Positions 23,201 through 34,587 are shown, numbered from the stretch's first letter. The stretch: DNA of 64,000 nucleotides from Camellia lanceoleosa (GCA_025200525.1 CM045770.1:136490200-136554199), one strand, 5' to 3'. Program-made: numbers and translations. The notes: generated by a model from the letters alone, not told the origin.

Positions 23201-26200
23201 TGGAATCACATGCCTTTTCAAAATCCAACTGAATAAGTACTCCCTTCTTCTTGGCTTTCTTCCAACCCTCAACAACCTCATTAGCAATAAGCACACCATC
23301 TAGAATATTTCTTCCACTTAAGAGCATGATGGGGTTCACTAATGATATATGGCATAACAGATTTCAATCTATTTGCCAAAAGTTTTGCTATGATTTTGTA
23401 AATTGAGCCCACCAAACTTATAGGTCTATAGTCGGATAGCCAGTTGGATTGTCCCTCTTAGGAATGAGGGTTATGAAAGAACTGTTTATGCCTTTTACCA
23501 ATTTGCCATTCCTATGAAATTCGTTCACAAAGTTAATGACCTCACCCTTCATGACCTTGAAAACTTCGAAAGCACAACAAATTAAAACCATTAGGTCACG
23601 GTGCTTTGTTCCCATCACAGTCCATCACTGCTAATTTAATCTCTGTTTCTGTAAATTCTGTTTCTAGCAGATCAAACCTCACTCTACCTTCTACTAATGG
23701 AAAATGACCCCCCAACTCAGGTCTTACTGGCCAGAGCTCTGTGTACTGATTTTTGAAGTATTCAAACACCTTGCTCTTCACTTGCCTCGGCTCTTCAAGC
23801 ACCACATCCCCTTCTGTAACAGAATTTATTTCATTTCTTATTGTTCTGCACTTTGTTACTACATGAAAAAATCTTGTATTCTTGTCCCCTTTCATCGCCC
23901 AGTTAAGCATAGACTTTTGCAGCCATAGCCATTCTACCATCCTACTCAATCTCCACATTTTAGCTCTAACTTCACTTCTCCTTACATTTTCCTCACCATC
24001 AAGGTCTCTAACCTCAGCCAGAAGATCAAAGCTATGAAGTTCACCCTCTACAGCCTTCAATTTGTTTACAACATTTCCAAAAACCTCTACATTCCAACTT
24101 TTAAGGCCCCTTTTCAATATCTTCAACTTCTGAATCAGAATAAACCTATCCCAACCTTCAACACTGGACTCTACCACTTTGACTCCCAGAAACTCTGAAA
24201 TTTTTTGTGCAAAAACCAAACATTCAAAACCTAAAGGGCTTTGGACCCCATCCCTCTCATCCTTCATCATAAGAAGAGGGCAGTGATCAAAAACCATTAT
24301 GGGTAGACCCCATAGCTTAAGGTTGAACATCTCAAGCCATTTTGGGTCTACGAAAATTCGATCTATTTTACTCCACTTCTCACCAGCATATGAATTGCAC
24401 CAAGTGAATCTCCTCCCAAGTAGTGGTAAATCAGATACCTCACATTTATCAATGAACTCATTAAATTCTCTCATGCCTCTATCTCTCCTAGAACACCCTC
24501 TCCTATCCCCAATTTGCCTAATCTCATTGAAATCTCCTCCTAAGCACCAAGGATTAGGGAATTCCTCCTTCAATTTCAATAGGCAATTCCACAAGTTCCC
24601 TCTTGAGCCCACATCACTAGGAGCATAAATGTTTAGAATAGCACAATTAAATTGGTTAAAGAAGGTACCTGATAATAAAATAAATCTTCTATTGCTACAG
24701 CATTCTTTTACTTGGAAGACATCTGGGTCCCAAATGCACAATAATCCCCCAGCAGAGCCTACAGCATCCACCACCATGAACTCCATTTTGCTCCTAGCCC
24801 ACACAGACCTAACTTCATCCTCTATTAATTCTGACTTTTTTGTTTCTTGGAACAACGCAACATCTACATTCCTCTCCTAGAGGAGCTTCTTTACTTTGCC
24901 CCTCTTCTCCTTCCTCCCCAACCCTCTAACATTCCATGAAAGGATCTTCATAATTAACCACAATTTCTCTTATACATCCACCCAGCTGGTGTCCTTCAGA
25001 TGCCACCTCTCACCCCCCCTTCAATACATTCCTTGTTCCTCAATTCGAGATCCACTATTTTCTCCAACACTTTAGCACTTACCATTGATCTGTCCTCCGA
25101 GACCCTTCCCCATTTTCAGAGTTGCTTCAGCTTCATTCAGGACCACCCTCCCTTTATCAACTCTACCCTCTATTGATGCAGATAGGGACATTGCCGCCAC
25201 TGCTGCCCGCCATACTGCAGCTTTGGGCAGTGCTCTACTTGTTGAGGCTCCTCGGCTCCCATACTTCCTCATCAGCTCGAAGGATTTTTTCCTTAGAAAA
25301 TTCTGGTTCGATTTTTTCCTACTGTTGAACTTTTTCTTTCCCTTTCTAAGCCTTGAATGACCACTGCTGGGCTCCTTCTCATGGGCTTCAGAGAGGCTTG
25401 ACACTCTCCCACCTGGCAAACCCTCATTAGACTTATTCCTTGCAATTAAGTCCTGCTGGCTCAACCCAATTTGAGATTTATAAAGCGCACCCACCTGCTC
25501 CGATGTATTGTTCTGGCCCAGACACACTTCAATATTCACACCTGGCCCTTCTAGGCTTGACCCACCTAGATTTCTAACAAAACCTGGCATACACATTTGA
25601 TTTTCCACGCTCTGACTGACAACCATCTCCTCTGTGGAGCCGATCCTTTGGTTTCGCACTTCCATCATTTGGTTGCAGGTCTCAGCTATCATTACCTTCT
25701 CCCTATCACTTCGAAAAACTATGGCTTCCTCTACACTCCTCTGACCTACCACCTTTTCCACCTCCACACTCCAACTATGACCAGCTGGCCTAATTTCTTG
25801 AGGTACACCATATCGAACCTCCAGCTCAGCCGCTGATTCATCCTCTACATCCTTGTCAGCATCATCGTCTATATCCTTCCTGCTATTCCAACCCACACTG
25901 TGTTCCCCCAATGTATTTGAACTACCAAACTCAGCTGCATCTTGAATCTTATTACATCTGCAAGAAGGTTTTAGTGTTCTCACTGTTACCACCTGTTCTT
26001 CGCAAACTCTCACTGGAAACACCATACCTCTACATTCCATATATACAACTGAATTAATAGGTTCCATACTTTTAGTGGAGACCTTCACCTTTGCACAGAA
26101 CAAGGAAAGTGGTTGGCTCATATCTCCTTCAAAACATAACACTTGCCCCCAGACCTCACCTATCCTTCTTACATTGAAACTATTCCACAGATGAAGGGGG

Positions 26201-29200
26201 ATGCCATAGCAACTCAGCCAAACACATCTTTCCTGCTCCAGTACCTGCCCTGGTTTTCCTTCAGCAATATCTTCACACCAATCCAGAATCAGCTCCTTGA
26301 TAGGTGATATCTTCAATGCCCTCTCCTCATTTGATCTGAATGTAATAACCACATCTCTTCCCCCACTTTCTCTTACCATAATATCCTCCATTCCTATACC
26401 TGCCAACTCCTTTTTCAGACTGACATCAGCATATTGAGCCTTCAATCTTATAACTACACTCTCAAACAACCAACCATTTCCTACTTCCTCTGCCTTTAAG
26501 TAGATGCCCCCTAATCCCTTTGCCCTTTCTCCTGCCACCACCTCTACATAAGATCTTTGGTCTCTAAATCCCTTTGCTCCGGCTCTACCCTCTCCACCTT
26601 CAGTGACATGAGCTACTGGCCTCCGCCCTTGAGCACTTGATTCCCAAACTCAGCATGTTTTACTTGCAATGGACGATCATCCACCCATAGGCCATTGGCC
26701 TTCTGAATAACTATTTTGGCTACCACCAAGCAATCAAATCTCACAAAACCAAACCTGGTGTTGGTAGCCCTTCGTCTCTTTTCGGTATGAAAACATCTTT
26801 AATCACCCCGAACTTCGTAAAGAGATTGAACAAGCCTTTTGGATCGAATGAAACTGGAAGGTTATCCACAAACACAGTGAACACGCCTGCACTCTCCCTC
26901 GACCTCCATGGTCCTGATCTACCCTTAGCCCTCACAACTGGTATCCATCCACCCTCCATTACACACTTTCTTCTATCCAGTAAGTCACAGTCTTCAGTGA
27001 TTTATATTTCAGGATCTGAGATATGTTCGATTTTTTAGTGTGACTGTGTGACAGAAAAATATTGCCAAGAATCCAAAGGGAATATGTTGATCAATCTAAA
27101 TTGATTGAGAATTCTAACTATAAATTCCCAATATTTGCAATTGATTTTGTTTTCCCAGGAATGGTAGCAGCTCTAACCAATGAAAGTGCCACGAGCAAAT
27201 CAGTATATTTTGCACATTGTACATCCGAGATGATATTTATCACCCATTTGTTGGCTGAAGAACCTGAGAAGCTTGCTGGACCTTTGCTGGCTGACACTTA
27301 TGTAACCTTGTTGAAAGGTCGTAATGCGTGGTATGGTCAAATGATTGCTAAAGGGGAACTAAGCCTCGATATGGGCGATAACATTAGCGGCAAAGGGATG
27401 ATCCAGGTACAAATCCTGATTATACTACTTGCCTATTTATTTGGCACCGGCTAATAAGCCAGCTTATTGGCTATAAAATCTCATCATGCTAAAAAAAGTT
27501 TTAGTTCATTTTACACACCCATTTCCTTTCAAAAAGTCAACTTTAGCCTCTCTAAAAAGGCAATAGAAAAGCCAAGAAAGTTATGAACATGCCAAACAAA
27601 CTTACTTTCTTTTCGCATTAGCTTTTTTGTTTGCTTATTTTCAGCCAATAAAATAGCTTTTCAGCAAACTCACAAAGATTATTTGTATGCTCCATGTCTG
27701 ACTAGTGTAGTATGCTCAAAGAAATATAACGCTCTAGCATCTAGTTTTGTCTTTTTAAAACTTTTTTCAGCTTTGAGTTAGAATTTTTTACTTTTTAGGT
27801 CTATCTCGACCAGACGATTCTAAAAAAAAAAAAAGAAAAAAAAACCCTTACAAAAATTGGTGCTTTTTTTTTTTTTTTTGTGTCTTTACTAAACTTTTTG
27901 CAAAATTGGCTCAAATTGTTTTTAAATTTTTAAGATTTTATAGTTGAGATGGATCTAAAGTAAAGAAATTTGACATAATTAAATAAAAAAAAAAAAAAAA
28001 AACCAACTAAAGACAAAAATAAGTCGAACTAAAAAAACCAACGAATAAAACTTCTGCTTTTGATCATTGGAACTGGTTGTTGGGGTATTAAGAAGAAATG
28101 GGCTGTGATTGTCTTCTGCTGTGGTCCCATTCAAATTGTATAATGACTATAGTGGCTGTTGGAAGTCATCTTTCTCAAAAATTTACCTTTAGGAGGTGCC
28201 ATTATTAATGACATTTGATTTAAAACATGTATGCATCAGAAGCGGTGTATATTTGGCCATAAGCTTTGTTGGGTTTGCAATTACATTAATGCTGTGTTTG
28301 AATCATGAATTTGGATAGGGATTTTGAAAGAGAAAGGGAAATGGAAAAAAAATTTAGCTTATAATTTCATGTTTGCCTCACTTTTTCCTGTTCTCTTTCC
28401 AAATCCCTATCTAAATCTATGACACTTCCTAAAGAGATTTATAGCATGCACTTCTTATAGTTTCCACTGCATGAATTGAGGGATTGTCATCAAGAGTTCT
28501 CTTGAAGATAAAGCTTATATTGAGTTGACAGATTTAGATTTGTTAGGCTCCATTTCTGTCATTGGCAAAGAATATCGAGAAAAGTGTGGAAACGTTGGCA
28601 AATTGGATGAGAAGTTTTATTTATTTATTATGATTGTGATGTAAAGGGTGCTATCACGATGATTGAACTGATTGCATATTGTAGATGAATTTGCGTTTTT
28701 CTAGATAAGCTATACATTCGGATTCTCTAATTTTCACTCTGCTTCGTTCATTTTACCAGGGAGTTTCTGCAGTAGGAGCATTTTATGAACTTCTGAGTCA
28801 GCCAAGTTTAAGCATACTGCATCCAGGAGAAAACAAGGCTATCGCTCTTGTTGAGCTCTGTCCCATCCTCAAGACGCTCTATAAAATACTCATAAACAGG
28901 TCAAATTCGTTACTTTTCTACATGAAATTCATATGATTCTTTTCCTCTCTTTTTGTTCCCCTACATTTTCAAAAACTGTTTTTGCATACAAAAATGAAAA
29001 CGATGGATGTTTTTGGTTGTTTCATTATTTTTGTGTCTGAAAACACGAAACGAAAATGAAAGAAAACGAAAACACAACTAAACATACTTTTAATTTTTTA
29101 ATATACTTATTTATGTTGTCAACCCGAGTTTCATTAATAATAGATTTTCATTAGGGCTCTACTATACAGAGACGAAACATGGTACAACTTCTCCTTACAA

Positions 29201-29563
29201 CGACTTTGTTTGGTAATTGTGTCATGCCAGAGTGTTTTGGTACAAACTTTGATTAGAACTTATGGGGCATAAATAGTTTATATGAGCTTGAAAAGATTGA
29301 TTATTGACAAGGAGAGGAATGAGTACTTAGTTTTTGCTTTTTGATTACTATGTCATTTAGGTCAATTTTGAATTGGAATATGAACACCTGAAAGCTCTAT
29401 CATCTACTACAAATATCTCATTCCTGCTATGTTGTGTTTGATTTTCAGGAGCAAAACCACAAGCAATTCTACAAGCATTGAGGATGAAACATTGAATGAT
29501 CCATGAGACCATAGAGATTGCACAAACCCATGCTTTCTACAGGCCTTCCTTCTTGGGCACCCT
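19547..29563 (+). CDS. GPDHC1: NAD-dependent glycerol-3-phosphate dehydrogenase, cytosolic type; reading frame broken
   Basis: Five exons (19547-20200, 20427-20648, 27159-27406, 28760-28899, 29449-29563) encode an almost complete cytosolic enzyme that interconverts dihydroxyacetone phosphate and glycerol-3-phosphate with NAD(H). Visible: the dinucleotide-binding loop [43 protein letters not shown]-like [51 protein letters not shown] and [13 protein letters not shown], in family order. Breaks: the start codon is GTG at 19547; one base is missing near 19751 with two more near 19786 (together restoring frame); a compensated pair lies near 19840-19855; one base is missing near 19909; exon 5 is shifted and reaches a stop early. 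Most losses fall in short G or C runs, so consensus error is possible as well as decay. Intron 2 is 6.5 kb because of a LINE insertion. Confidence 0.85.
20427..20648 (+). CDS. GPDHC1: G3P dehydrogenase exon 2
   Basis: Open throughout: [17 protein letters not shown] to [16 protein letters not shown]. Acceptor TGGCAG before it, donor GTAGGT after it. The exon holds the substrate-domain core. Confidence 0.9.
20671..20685. repeat. LINE target-site duplication, left copy
   Basis: TCTTCAGTGATTTAT, identical to 26991-27005. It is intron-2 sequence of the G3P dehydrogenase gene, duplicated when the LINE inserted. Confidence 0.9.
21284..24951 (-). pseudogene. LINE ORF2: endonuclease, reverse transcriptase, zf-RVT; broken
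   Basis: ATG at 24951 begins [12 protein letters not shown], the classic L1 endonuclease start, 120 bases after ORF1 ends. A TAG at 24877-24879 interrupts; the frame then stays open to 23596 through [18 protein letters not shown] and SKIDRIFV (AP-endonuclease motifs). TGA and frameshifts near 23612 separate it from the RT, whose pieces are [22 protein letters not shown] and [14 protein letters not shown] (FADD active site), open at 22999-22355. The C-terminus (22137-21284, one frameshift near 21800) ends with the zf-RVT-like [13 protein letters not shown]. Function: nicks target DNA and copies LINE RNA into it; this copy cannot be translated whole. Confidence 0.88.
25072..26959 (-). pseudogene. 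LINE ORF1 with N-terminal RRM, frame-shifted
   Basis: The start ATG at 26959 opens an RNA-recognition motif: [10 protein letters not shown] (RNP2-like), [15 protein letters not shown] and, after a frameshift near 26745, [12 protein letters not shown] (RNP1-like). A second shift near 26620 leads into a long open part (26541-25072). That part has a DUF4283-like middle ([26 protein letters not shown]) and a basic tail ([20 protein letters not shown]). ORF1 proteins bind LINE RNA in the ribonucleoprotein. No zinc knuckle was seen; the RRM replaces it. Confidence 0.8.
26991..27005. repeat. LINE target-site duplication, right copy
   Basis: TCTTCAGTGATTTAT, identical to 20671-20685. It fixes the 5' border of the minus-strand LINE at 26990. 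Confidence 0.9.
27159..27406 (+). CDS. GPDHC1: G3P dehydrogenase exon 3
   Basis: Acceptor TTTTCCCAG; codes [19 protein letters not shown] to ISGKGMIQ without a break; donor GTACAA. It lies 154 bases beyond the LINE target-site duplication, so splicing signals were left intact by the insertion. Confidence 0.9.
28291..28429. mobile_element. Tourist-like MITE, copy 1, TSD TAA
   Basis: Left end TGCTGTGTTTGAATC; ATAGGGATTT stretches form the inverted arms; the outer right arm is decayed. TAA lies on both sides (28288-28290 and 28430-28432). Same family as 31211-31369. It lies in intron 3 of the G3P dehydrogenase gene. Confidence 0.65.
28760..28899 (+). CDS. GPDHC1: G3P dehydrogenase exon 4
   Basis: Acceptor TTTTACCAG; codes [18 protein letters not shown] to [13 protein letters not shown]; donor GTCAAA. 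Open throughout. Confidence 0.88.
29449..29563 (+). CDS. GPDHC1: G3P dehydrogenase exon 5 (C-terminus), frame-shifted
   Basis: The family's C-terminal tail is recognisable only across changing frames (QAILQAL, then [16 protein letters not shown]). Single bases are missing at the exon start and near 29490, and a TGA occurs in the reading frame, so the last 35 or so residues would be altered or lost. Confidence 0.75.
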
Positions 29564-29605
29564 TGAGAATTTTACCATTGCAAAGAAAACAAACTGAAAG
29601 AGGGT

Positions 29606-29611
29606 AATAAA
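29606..29611 (+). terminator. Poly(A) signal AATAAA
   Basis: Canonical AATAAA 43 bases past the end of the last G3P dehydrogenase exon, a suitable place for its 3' end signal. Confidence 0.6.
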
Positions 29612-30195
29612 GGAATCAATATATATATATATGTAGAATGTAAATTCATTTGTTGGAAGACTTGTATGGTATTGTGACCAACAGAAAACATATACATACT
29701 GGGTTTGTGATTGACAACTTTTGTTGTCTCAATTTATAATTGATTTTTAAATTTACCCATGTGAATTTGGTTGGGAAGTTTTGATCTGAGTTTAAGAAAT
29801 AAGTTTAAAATATCTTGCATTTAAAAAGAACATAACTTCACTAAACATCTGGTGTGAAAATAATTTTAAAAGAGCCTGTATTTGAGAATTTTTTTTAACT
29901 CGTATTTGATAAATAACTTTTTAGTTGGGATTGTTGGTGACAATTGACACTTTAGACCAATGCATGGTTACATTTAGTTGTAGCACAATCTGAACCGGTG
30001 GAGCTCGTGGGTTTTATTGTGAGTTTTACTCTTGATGGTTTGAACAATTTATTTTATAAATTTTTGTGTATAAATTATTTCCAAAAAAAAAAATTTAATT
30101 TAGTAAAATTATATAATTATAATTATATGATGAATCAAATTTTTTAATGAATAACACATGAATTTACAAAATGAGTGATTCATATTATTAATATG
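29612..30195. other. No gene seen
   Basis: AT-rich downstream flank of the G3P dehydrogenase gene, with a short (AT)n run near 29622. No exon or clear repeat. Confidence 0.4.
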
Positions 30196-30203
30196 ATGGG
30201 ACC

Positions 30204-30540
30204 ATAGTTTTAAAAACCAGCCGACACACTACGTATCGGCCGATACGTATCGGAAAAATAGGGCACCGCGACGGATACAGACCGGTATACCGCTGAGATT
30301 GAAAATCGTAGAAGTATCGCGAGCCCGGTATGTATCGATGCATGCAGTTACACAAGCATGACAGTCAATACTCAGCAGTTCGAGACCGATATGGGAAAAA
30401 TCTTTGAAAAATCTATGAAATGATTTTTAAAATTTCCTTCTTAGTGACACCGATTCCGTCGTCGTGCCGATCGATACTACCGATCTGCGATACTCTGCGA
30501 TAATGCGTTCGTTATTCGATATCACGATTTAGAACCTTGG
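30204..30540. mobile_element. Mutator-like MITE, 337 bp
   Basis: Near-matching flanks ATGGGACC (30196-30203) and ATGAGACC (30541-30548) and loosely inverted ends (TAGTTTTAAAAACC; TTTAGAACCTTGG) suggest a non-autonomous Mutator-like element. It is unusually GC-rich for this window and contains the perfect palindrome CCGATACGTATCGG at 30240-30253 and several CGATACT phrases. Class assignment is tentative. Confidence 0.5.
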
Positions 30541-30722
30541 ATGAGACCCAATTAGACTAAAAGCCTGGACTTCTTCAAGAAGCAAAATTTTATTAAAATT
30601 ATTGCATATTTCTAGGGTGAAAAACCATCCACATCATTGGTTGGTGAAATGGTAAAGAAAGTTTAAAGTGAAATGGTAAAGAAAAGTTTAAGTAATAAGA
30701 TATTTAGGTGTATTATAGCAGT

Positions 30723-30782
30723 GAAAACAAGATATCTATTTTTTATTTTTTTGTTTAAAGTGAAATAGATATCTTGTTTTTC
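30723..30782. repeat. Short hairpin with 19-bp arms
   Basis: GAAAACAAGATATCTATTT (30723-30741) pairs with AAATAGATATCTTGTTTTTC (30763-30782), differing by one extra T. Just upstream GTGAAATGGTAAAGAAA is duplicated in tandem (30645-30690). Confidence 0.65.
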
Positions 30783-31210
30783 GTACAAATTTCTTTCTAT
30801 AAATTTGTTTAAGGATGAATTTTGTCGACGTCGCTCCTCCTCCCTTTTCTTACTCTTGTTGCTCCTCTACAACTTCCTACTACCTCAACCATAATAACAT
30901 AAAGAAAAAAAAAAAAGAGTATAATAAACAATAATCAGCATAAAAACAAGGCAAAAAAAAAAAAAAAAAACATTGTTACGAGATTTCATTTCATATTTCC
31001 TACATCAATGAAAAATGGGAATCGCCCATCTAATTGCCATTTCTTCATAACGGATGCACTTCTTACAAGTTTCCTCACTCACCCTAGCATGGCTGCACAA
31101 TAAGCGAATGAGGGAGCTAATCTACTTGATTGTGTAGATGAAGATCACTTGGCTTGGGTATGCTGGAGGGGCTTCAAGTAACTTTATTCTTTGCTCTTCG
31201 ACAACCCTAA

Positions 31211-31369
31211 TGCTGTATTTGGTTGAGGGATTTGAGTAGGGATTTGGAAAAGGAAATGGAAAAGGTAGGTGAAATATGAAAAAAATATGCCTACATTTCA
31301 CATAGTTTCACACACCTTTTCCCTTTCCCTTTCCAAATCCCTCCCCAAATCCCCTAACCAAACACAACA
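31211..31369. mobile_element. Tourist-like MITE, copy 2, 159 bp, TSD TAA
   Basis: Left TGCTGTATTTGGTTGAGGG and right CCCCTAACCAAACACAACA are inverted repeats that extend into GGGATTTGGAAA arms, so the element folds almost end to end. TAA flanks it at 31208-31210 and 31370-31372. Typical of PIF/Harbinger MITEs. Confidence 0.8.
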
Positions 31370-31372
31370 TAA

Positions 31373-32032
31373 GAGTAAACAATTATTTATGGTGGAAAAA
31401 TATTTTTATTTACAGTAGATTTGTCACTCCCATTCAATACCTTAGATTTGTCACTCCCATTACCGTTCTTATTTACAGTAGTCGATGGGATGGAAAAGAG
31501 AGGGAGAAGGAAACAAAATGAGGGAGGCAAGACTAGAAAAGATGATGTTTTGAAGCAAGGAATGATAAAGTTTGAGACGGGGCATGGTATGGCTAAATTA
31601 CATTGACCTCCCCTAAGTAATGAGAAAATGTACTGAGTTTTACAGATTTCACATAATTACATCGATCTTTTATATTTTATAGACGTATAACACTTAGCAC
31701 TTTATCATTAGTTTATCATTCGTAAACAATATGAAATTTACTAATCTAACCAATTTTTGAATTGAAATGCCAAAATTACATCTTATTTTTTAATGCAATA
31801 TATTAACCCATATTATAAACTAATTTTTACACTACCAAAATTATCCAGCTGTTAAACATCCCTATTTCTTTTTCGTTCTCCCAACACTCTTTCAAATCCT
31901 GATGCAAACCTTTTTTCTCACACGTAATCTAATTTGTTCCTTTACTCTATACCCTAGCTCCTAATTGCCTTCAAGCTTTGTACCCTAACCATTTTCTCTC
32001 TCCTTATTCTTCTTTCTCATTCTCTTAAATTT
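31373..32032. other. No gene seen
   Basis: AT-rich and low complexity. A short open frame at 31421-31606 has no family resemblance. Confidence 0.4.
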
Positions 32033-32033
32033 T

Positions 32034-33328
32034 GTTAGAAAAATATACTAAAAGCCATGTTTTTATGAGATGGGATTTAGTATTTGGTTTTAATAATATC
32101 AATTATTCCATTTTTAATAATGAGAATCATTATGAGTAATATTTACATTATTTGTCTAATATTCTGCATGTGTGCCTTTTATTCTGTGAAGATTAGATCA
32201 CTAGTTCTTGTAGCATATAAGTGGTTCACAGTTTAAGATGGATTTGGACATACCATTGGTCCGATTGTAGCATGGTGTTTGACTAGGTCTGTCTTGACTA
32301 CAGGAAACGGTAAAGTTTTAACTTATTGTGCTAGTACGCTTTGTGTATATTGAGCGAGACCGTCTTGGGATAATTGTTCATATACTAATTAGATGAGACA
32401 ATTTACATACCATAGTTATTATGAGTTCTTATGCTCTTAATCTGAAAATAATTATAATAATCATGTTCATTTAGTGTTGATCATTTTGATTCATAAAAGA
32501 GTGAGATTCTTTTTGGGAGTGTTGATCATTTTAATTCACAAAAGAGTGAGTTTCTTTTTGGGTCAATAAGCTCAGTGAGTTAGGTGATCACTTTATGTAT
32601 ATGGTGGATATTGATTATTAACATAATTCGCATCCCGATTTAGGGATTGATAATACCCCTTGAAGAAGCTTATAAGTTTTGATTATATCAAGCCCTGTAC
32701 GTCGATTTTGTATCCGACATATCGAATAAGTTAAGTGGAAGGTCTCACAAGTCGATTAAATTTAATTGTCAATAATTTATTTAACTGATAGGTATTAGTA
32801 ATCTTAACGTGGGGAGATAAATAAACATTTAATAATATGGAGCTCGAAATGTAATTTGGAGATTAAGATGGAAGTGCAATTCTAATTCTTCAGTGGTATG
32901 AATTGTAATTTATAAAATTAGGAATTATAATTCAGGTTGAATTAAGTTTTCCTAATTCCAGAAGGAGTCCTAATCATACTCTACTCCTAATTGTCCTTGT
33001 CGTAGCCTATATATATGCGTCCTTGTAGCTCTCTCAAACATAATTTTTTGGGTTTAGAGAGACAATAAGGAAGTTCGCACTCAGTGTGCACACTCAGTTC
33101 GTGATCAAGCATAAGGAAGGAATATGGTAGAAGATCGTAAGGTGCAATTGAGTTCGAATTTTATCAACTACAATCTTCTGATCATGATATAAATGAGATC
33201 AAACTAGACAGATCTAGAAGGTATAAATCCTAATTCCGCCTTGTAGGGTTTTATAGATCACTGTAAAAAAAAAAAAATGGTCTAATCTATACGCGATATT
33301 ACTAGGTCTTGGGAATTTGGTTCCAACA
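32034..33328 (+). mobile_element. Probable solo or isolated LTR (copia-like), 1.3 kb
   Basis: Starts TGTTAGAAAA and ends GGTTCCAACA, with promoter-like TATATATATGCG at 33010-33021 followed by CTCTC-rich leader, as in many copia LTRs. It contains a 45-base tandem duplication (GTGTTGATCATTTTG...). No matching 5-bp TSD was found, so the borders are inferred. Confidence 0.45.
32474..32563. repeat. Tandem duplication, 45-base unit x2
   Basis: GTGTTGATCATTTTGATTCA and its diverged copy start at 32474 and 32519 and end with AGTTTCTTTTTGGG-type wording. Lies inside the LTR-like segment. Confidence 0.8.
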
Positions 33329-33901
33329 TTCAACACTACTATCACTCCTAAATTGAGAGACACAGAGAGAGAAAGAACGAGAGAGAGAGAGAGAAAGAGA
33401 GCCACCAACCATCACTAACACCACATTATCATTCCCCTATCATTTATCACCACATTCGCTCACACCACCCATCGCTATTGTTATAGTCCCTATATCTCCA
33501 TCACTACACCGTAACCTTTTATGCCTTTATCATCGCAACTGTAGTCCTTTTCTGCCTCACTACCATATAGGCCCTTTTGTTTCTAATATCGCTATTACAA
33601 CTCTCCTCTATTAATAATCTTGATTTATCTTGCTCAAATCTAATCAACCTTTATTTTTATTTTCTTATAGAATAGTAGATGATAGTGAGCAAAAAAAGAT
33701 GATGAGAGAGAGTGATAAAGCAACTGGATCATAGGGGTGGCGGTGGAAGTCATAGAGAGGCAATAATAGAAAGTGGCGACAAATACACTAATTGGTGGTA
33801 GATTGTAGATGAGGCACTGATAAGGTAACTCTAGGTTGGTGTTTGAGTCAGGTTGGGGATATAATGGTCATATTGTCAATTTTTTTTTTTTTTTTTATAT
33901 A

Positions 33902-34168
33902 GGTAATTCTATTTGCACACTCTACAATTTCTCATCACACATCATATATAGTGTTTGGATATAATTTTTGAACAAAAATAAAATGTTTGGATATATATTT
34001 AAGAACATAAAACAGCAGTTGTTTGCATATAAACAATTGAGCGGAATGTATTTTAGAACAACTAATTTTTATTCATAATTTTAAATCCAAACATTTGACT
34101 TTTGTTTTGAAGTTTATATCCGAATACCATTTATGGTGTGTCTTTGAGAAGTGTGCAAATAGAATTTC
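33902..34168. mobile_element. MITE, about 267 bp
   Basis: GGTAATTCTATTTGCACACTCT on the left matches the complement of the right end, GAAATTCTATTTGCACACTT, with few mismatches. The interior has further inverted pieces (GTTTGGATAT and its partner). The flanks are T-rich, so the TSD cannot be fixed. Confidence 0.65.
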
Positions 34169-34587
34169 TTTTTTTATTGGTTACGGCATACAAATATAAT
34201 TTTACATAATTTGTTAAGTTTGTTTGCCCAATGGATGGGATGTTAGTGTAATTATTCTAAAATTTAGAAGTAAGTTTGTTGTATATTTTTCTAAATCGTA
34301 TCTCAAATTTAAATTTAAATTTTTTAATGATTTATTTTGTAAGGTACGCTGTGTATATTGTTCATGAAAAAAATTAGATTAATATGATAATCATAGTATT
34401 TATAGCGACTCAGGTTTAAACCCAACCCTTTTGTATTCTTGGACCGGAATTCGGTGATCATGGTTATTGTTTTTACTCCTTGTTGTCTTGTTGTAGTGTG
34501 GATTGGTTGTTTGGAGTCTTTCGGTTGTGTTGTAAATAGGTTGGGAGTTTGTTTTTAAAAAAAACTTATGTCTGTTTTTCTTTAAGT

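Larger units (their letters stand above)
20686..26990 (-). mobile_element. L1-type LINE, near full length (6.3 kb), in intron 2 of the G3P dehydrogenase gene
   Basis: Perfect 15-bp TSDs bound the element. On the minus strand the order is a short leader of about 30 bases, ORF1 with an RRM domain, ORF2 with endonuclease, reverse transcriptase and a zinc-binding C-terminus, then a 3' UTR ending TTTGCCGATC plus an A-rich AAATAAATAAAT tail. The ORF1 RRM resembles plant BNR-like LINEs. Both ORFs carry stops and frameshifts, so it is inactive. Another copy of its 3' end lies at about 46530-46619. Confidence 0.92.

Noticed and set aside
32034..33328. Certain solo LTR with TSD
   Set aside because: Flanking pentamers AATTT and TTCAA do not match, so only a probable LTR is claimed.
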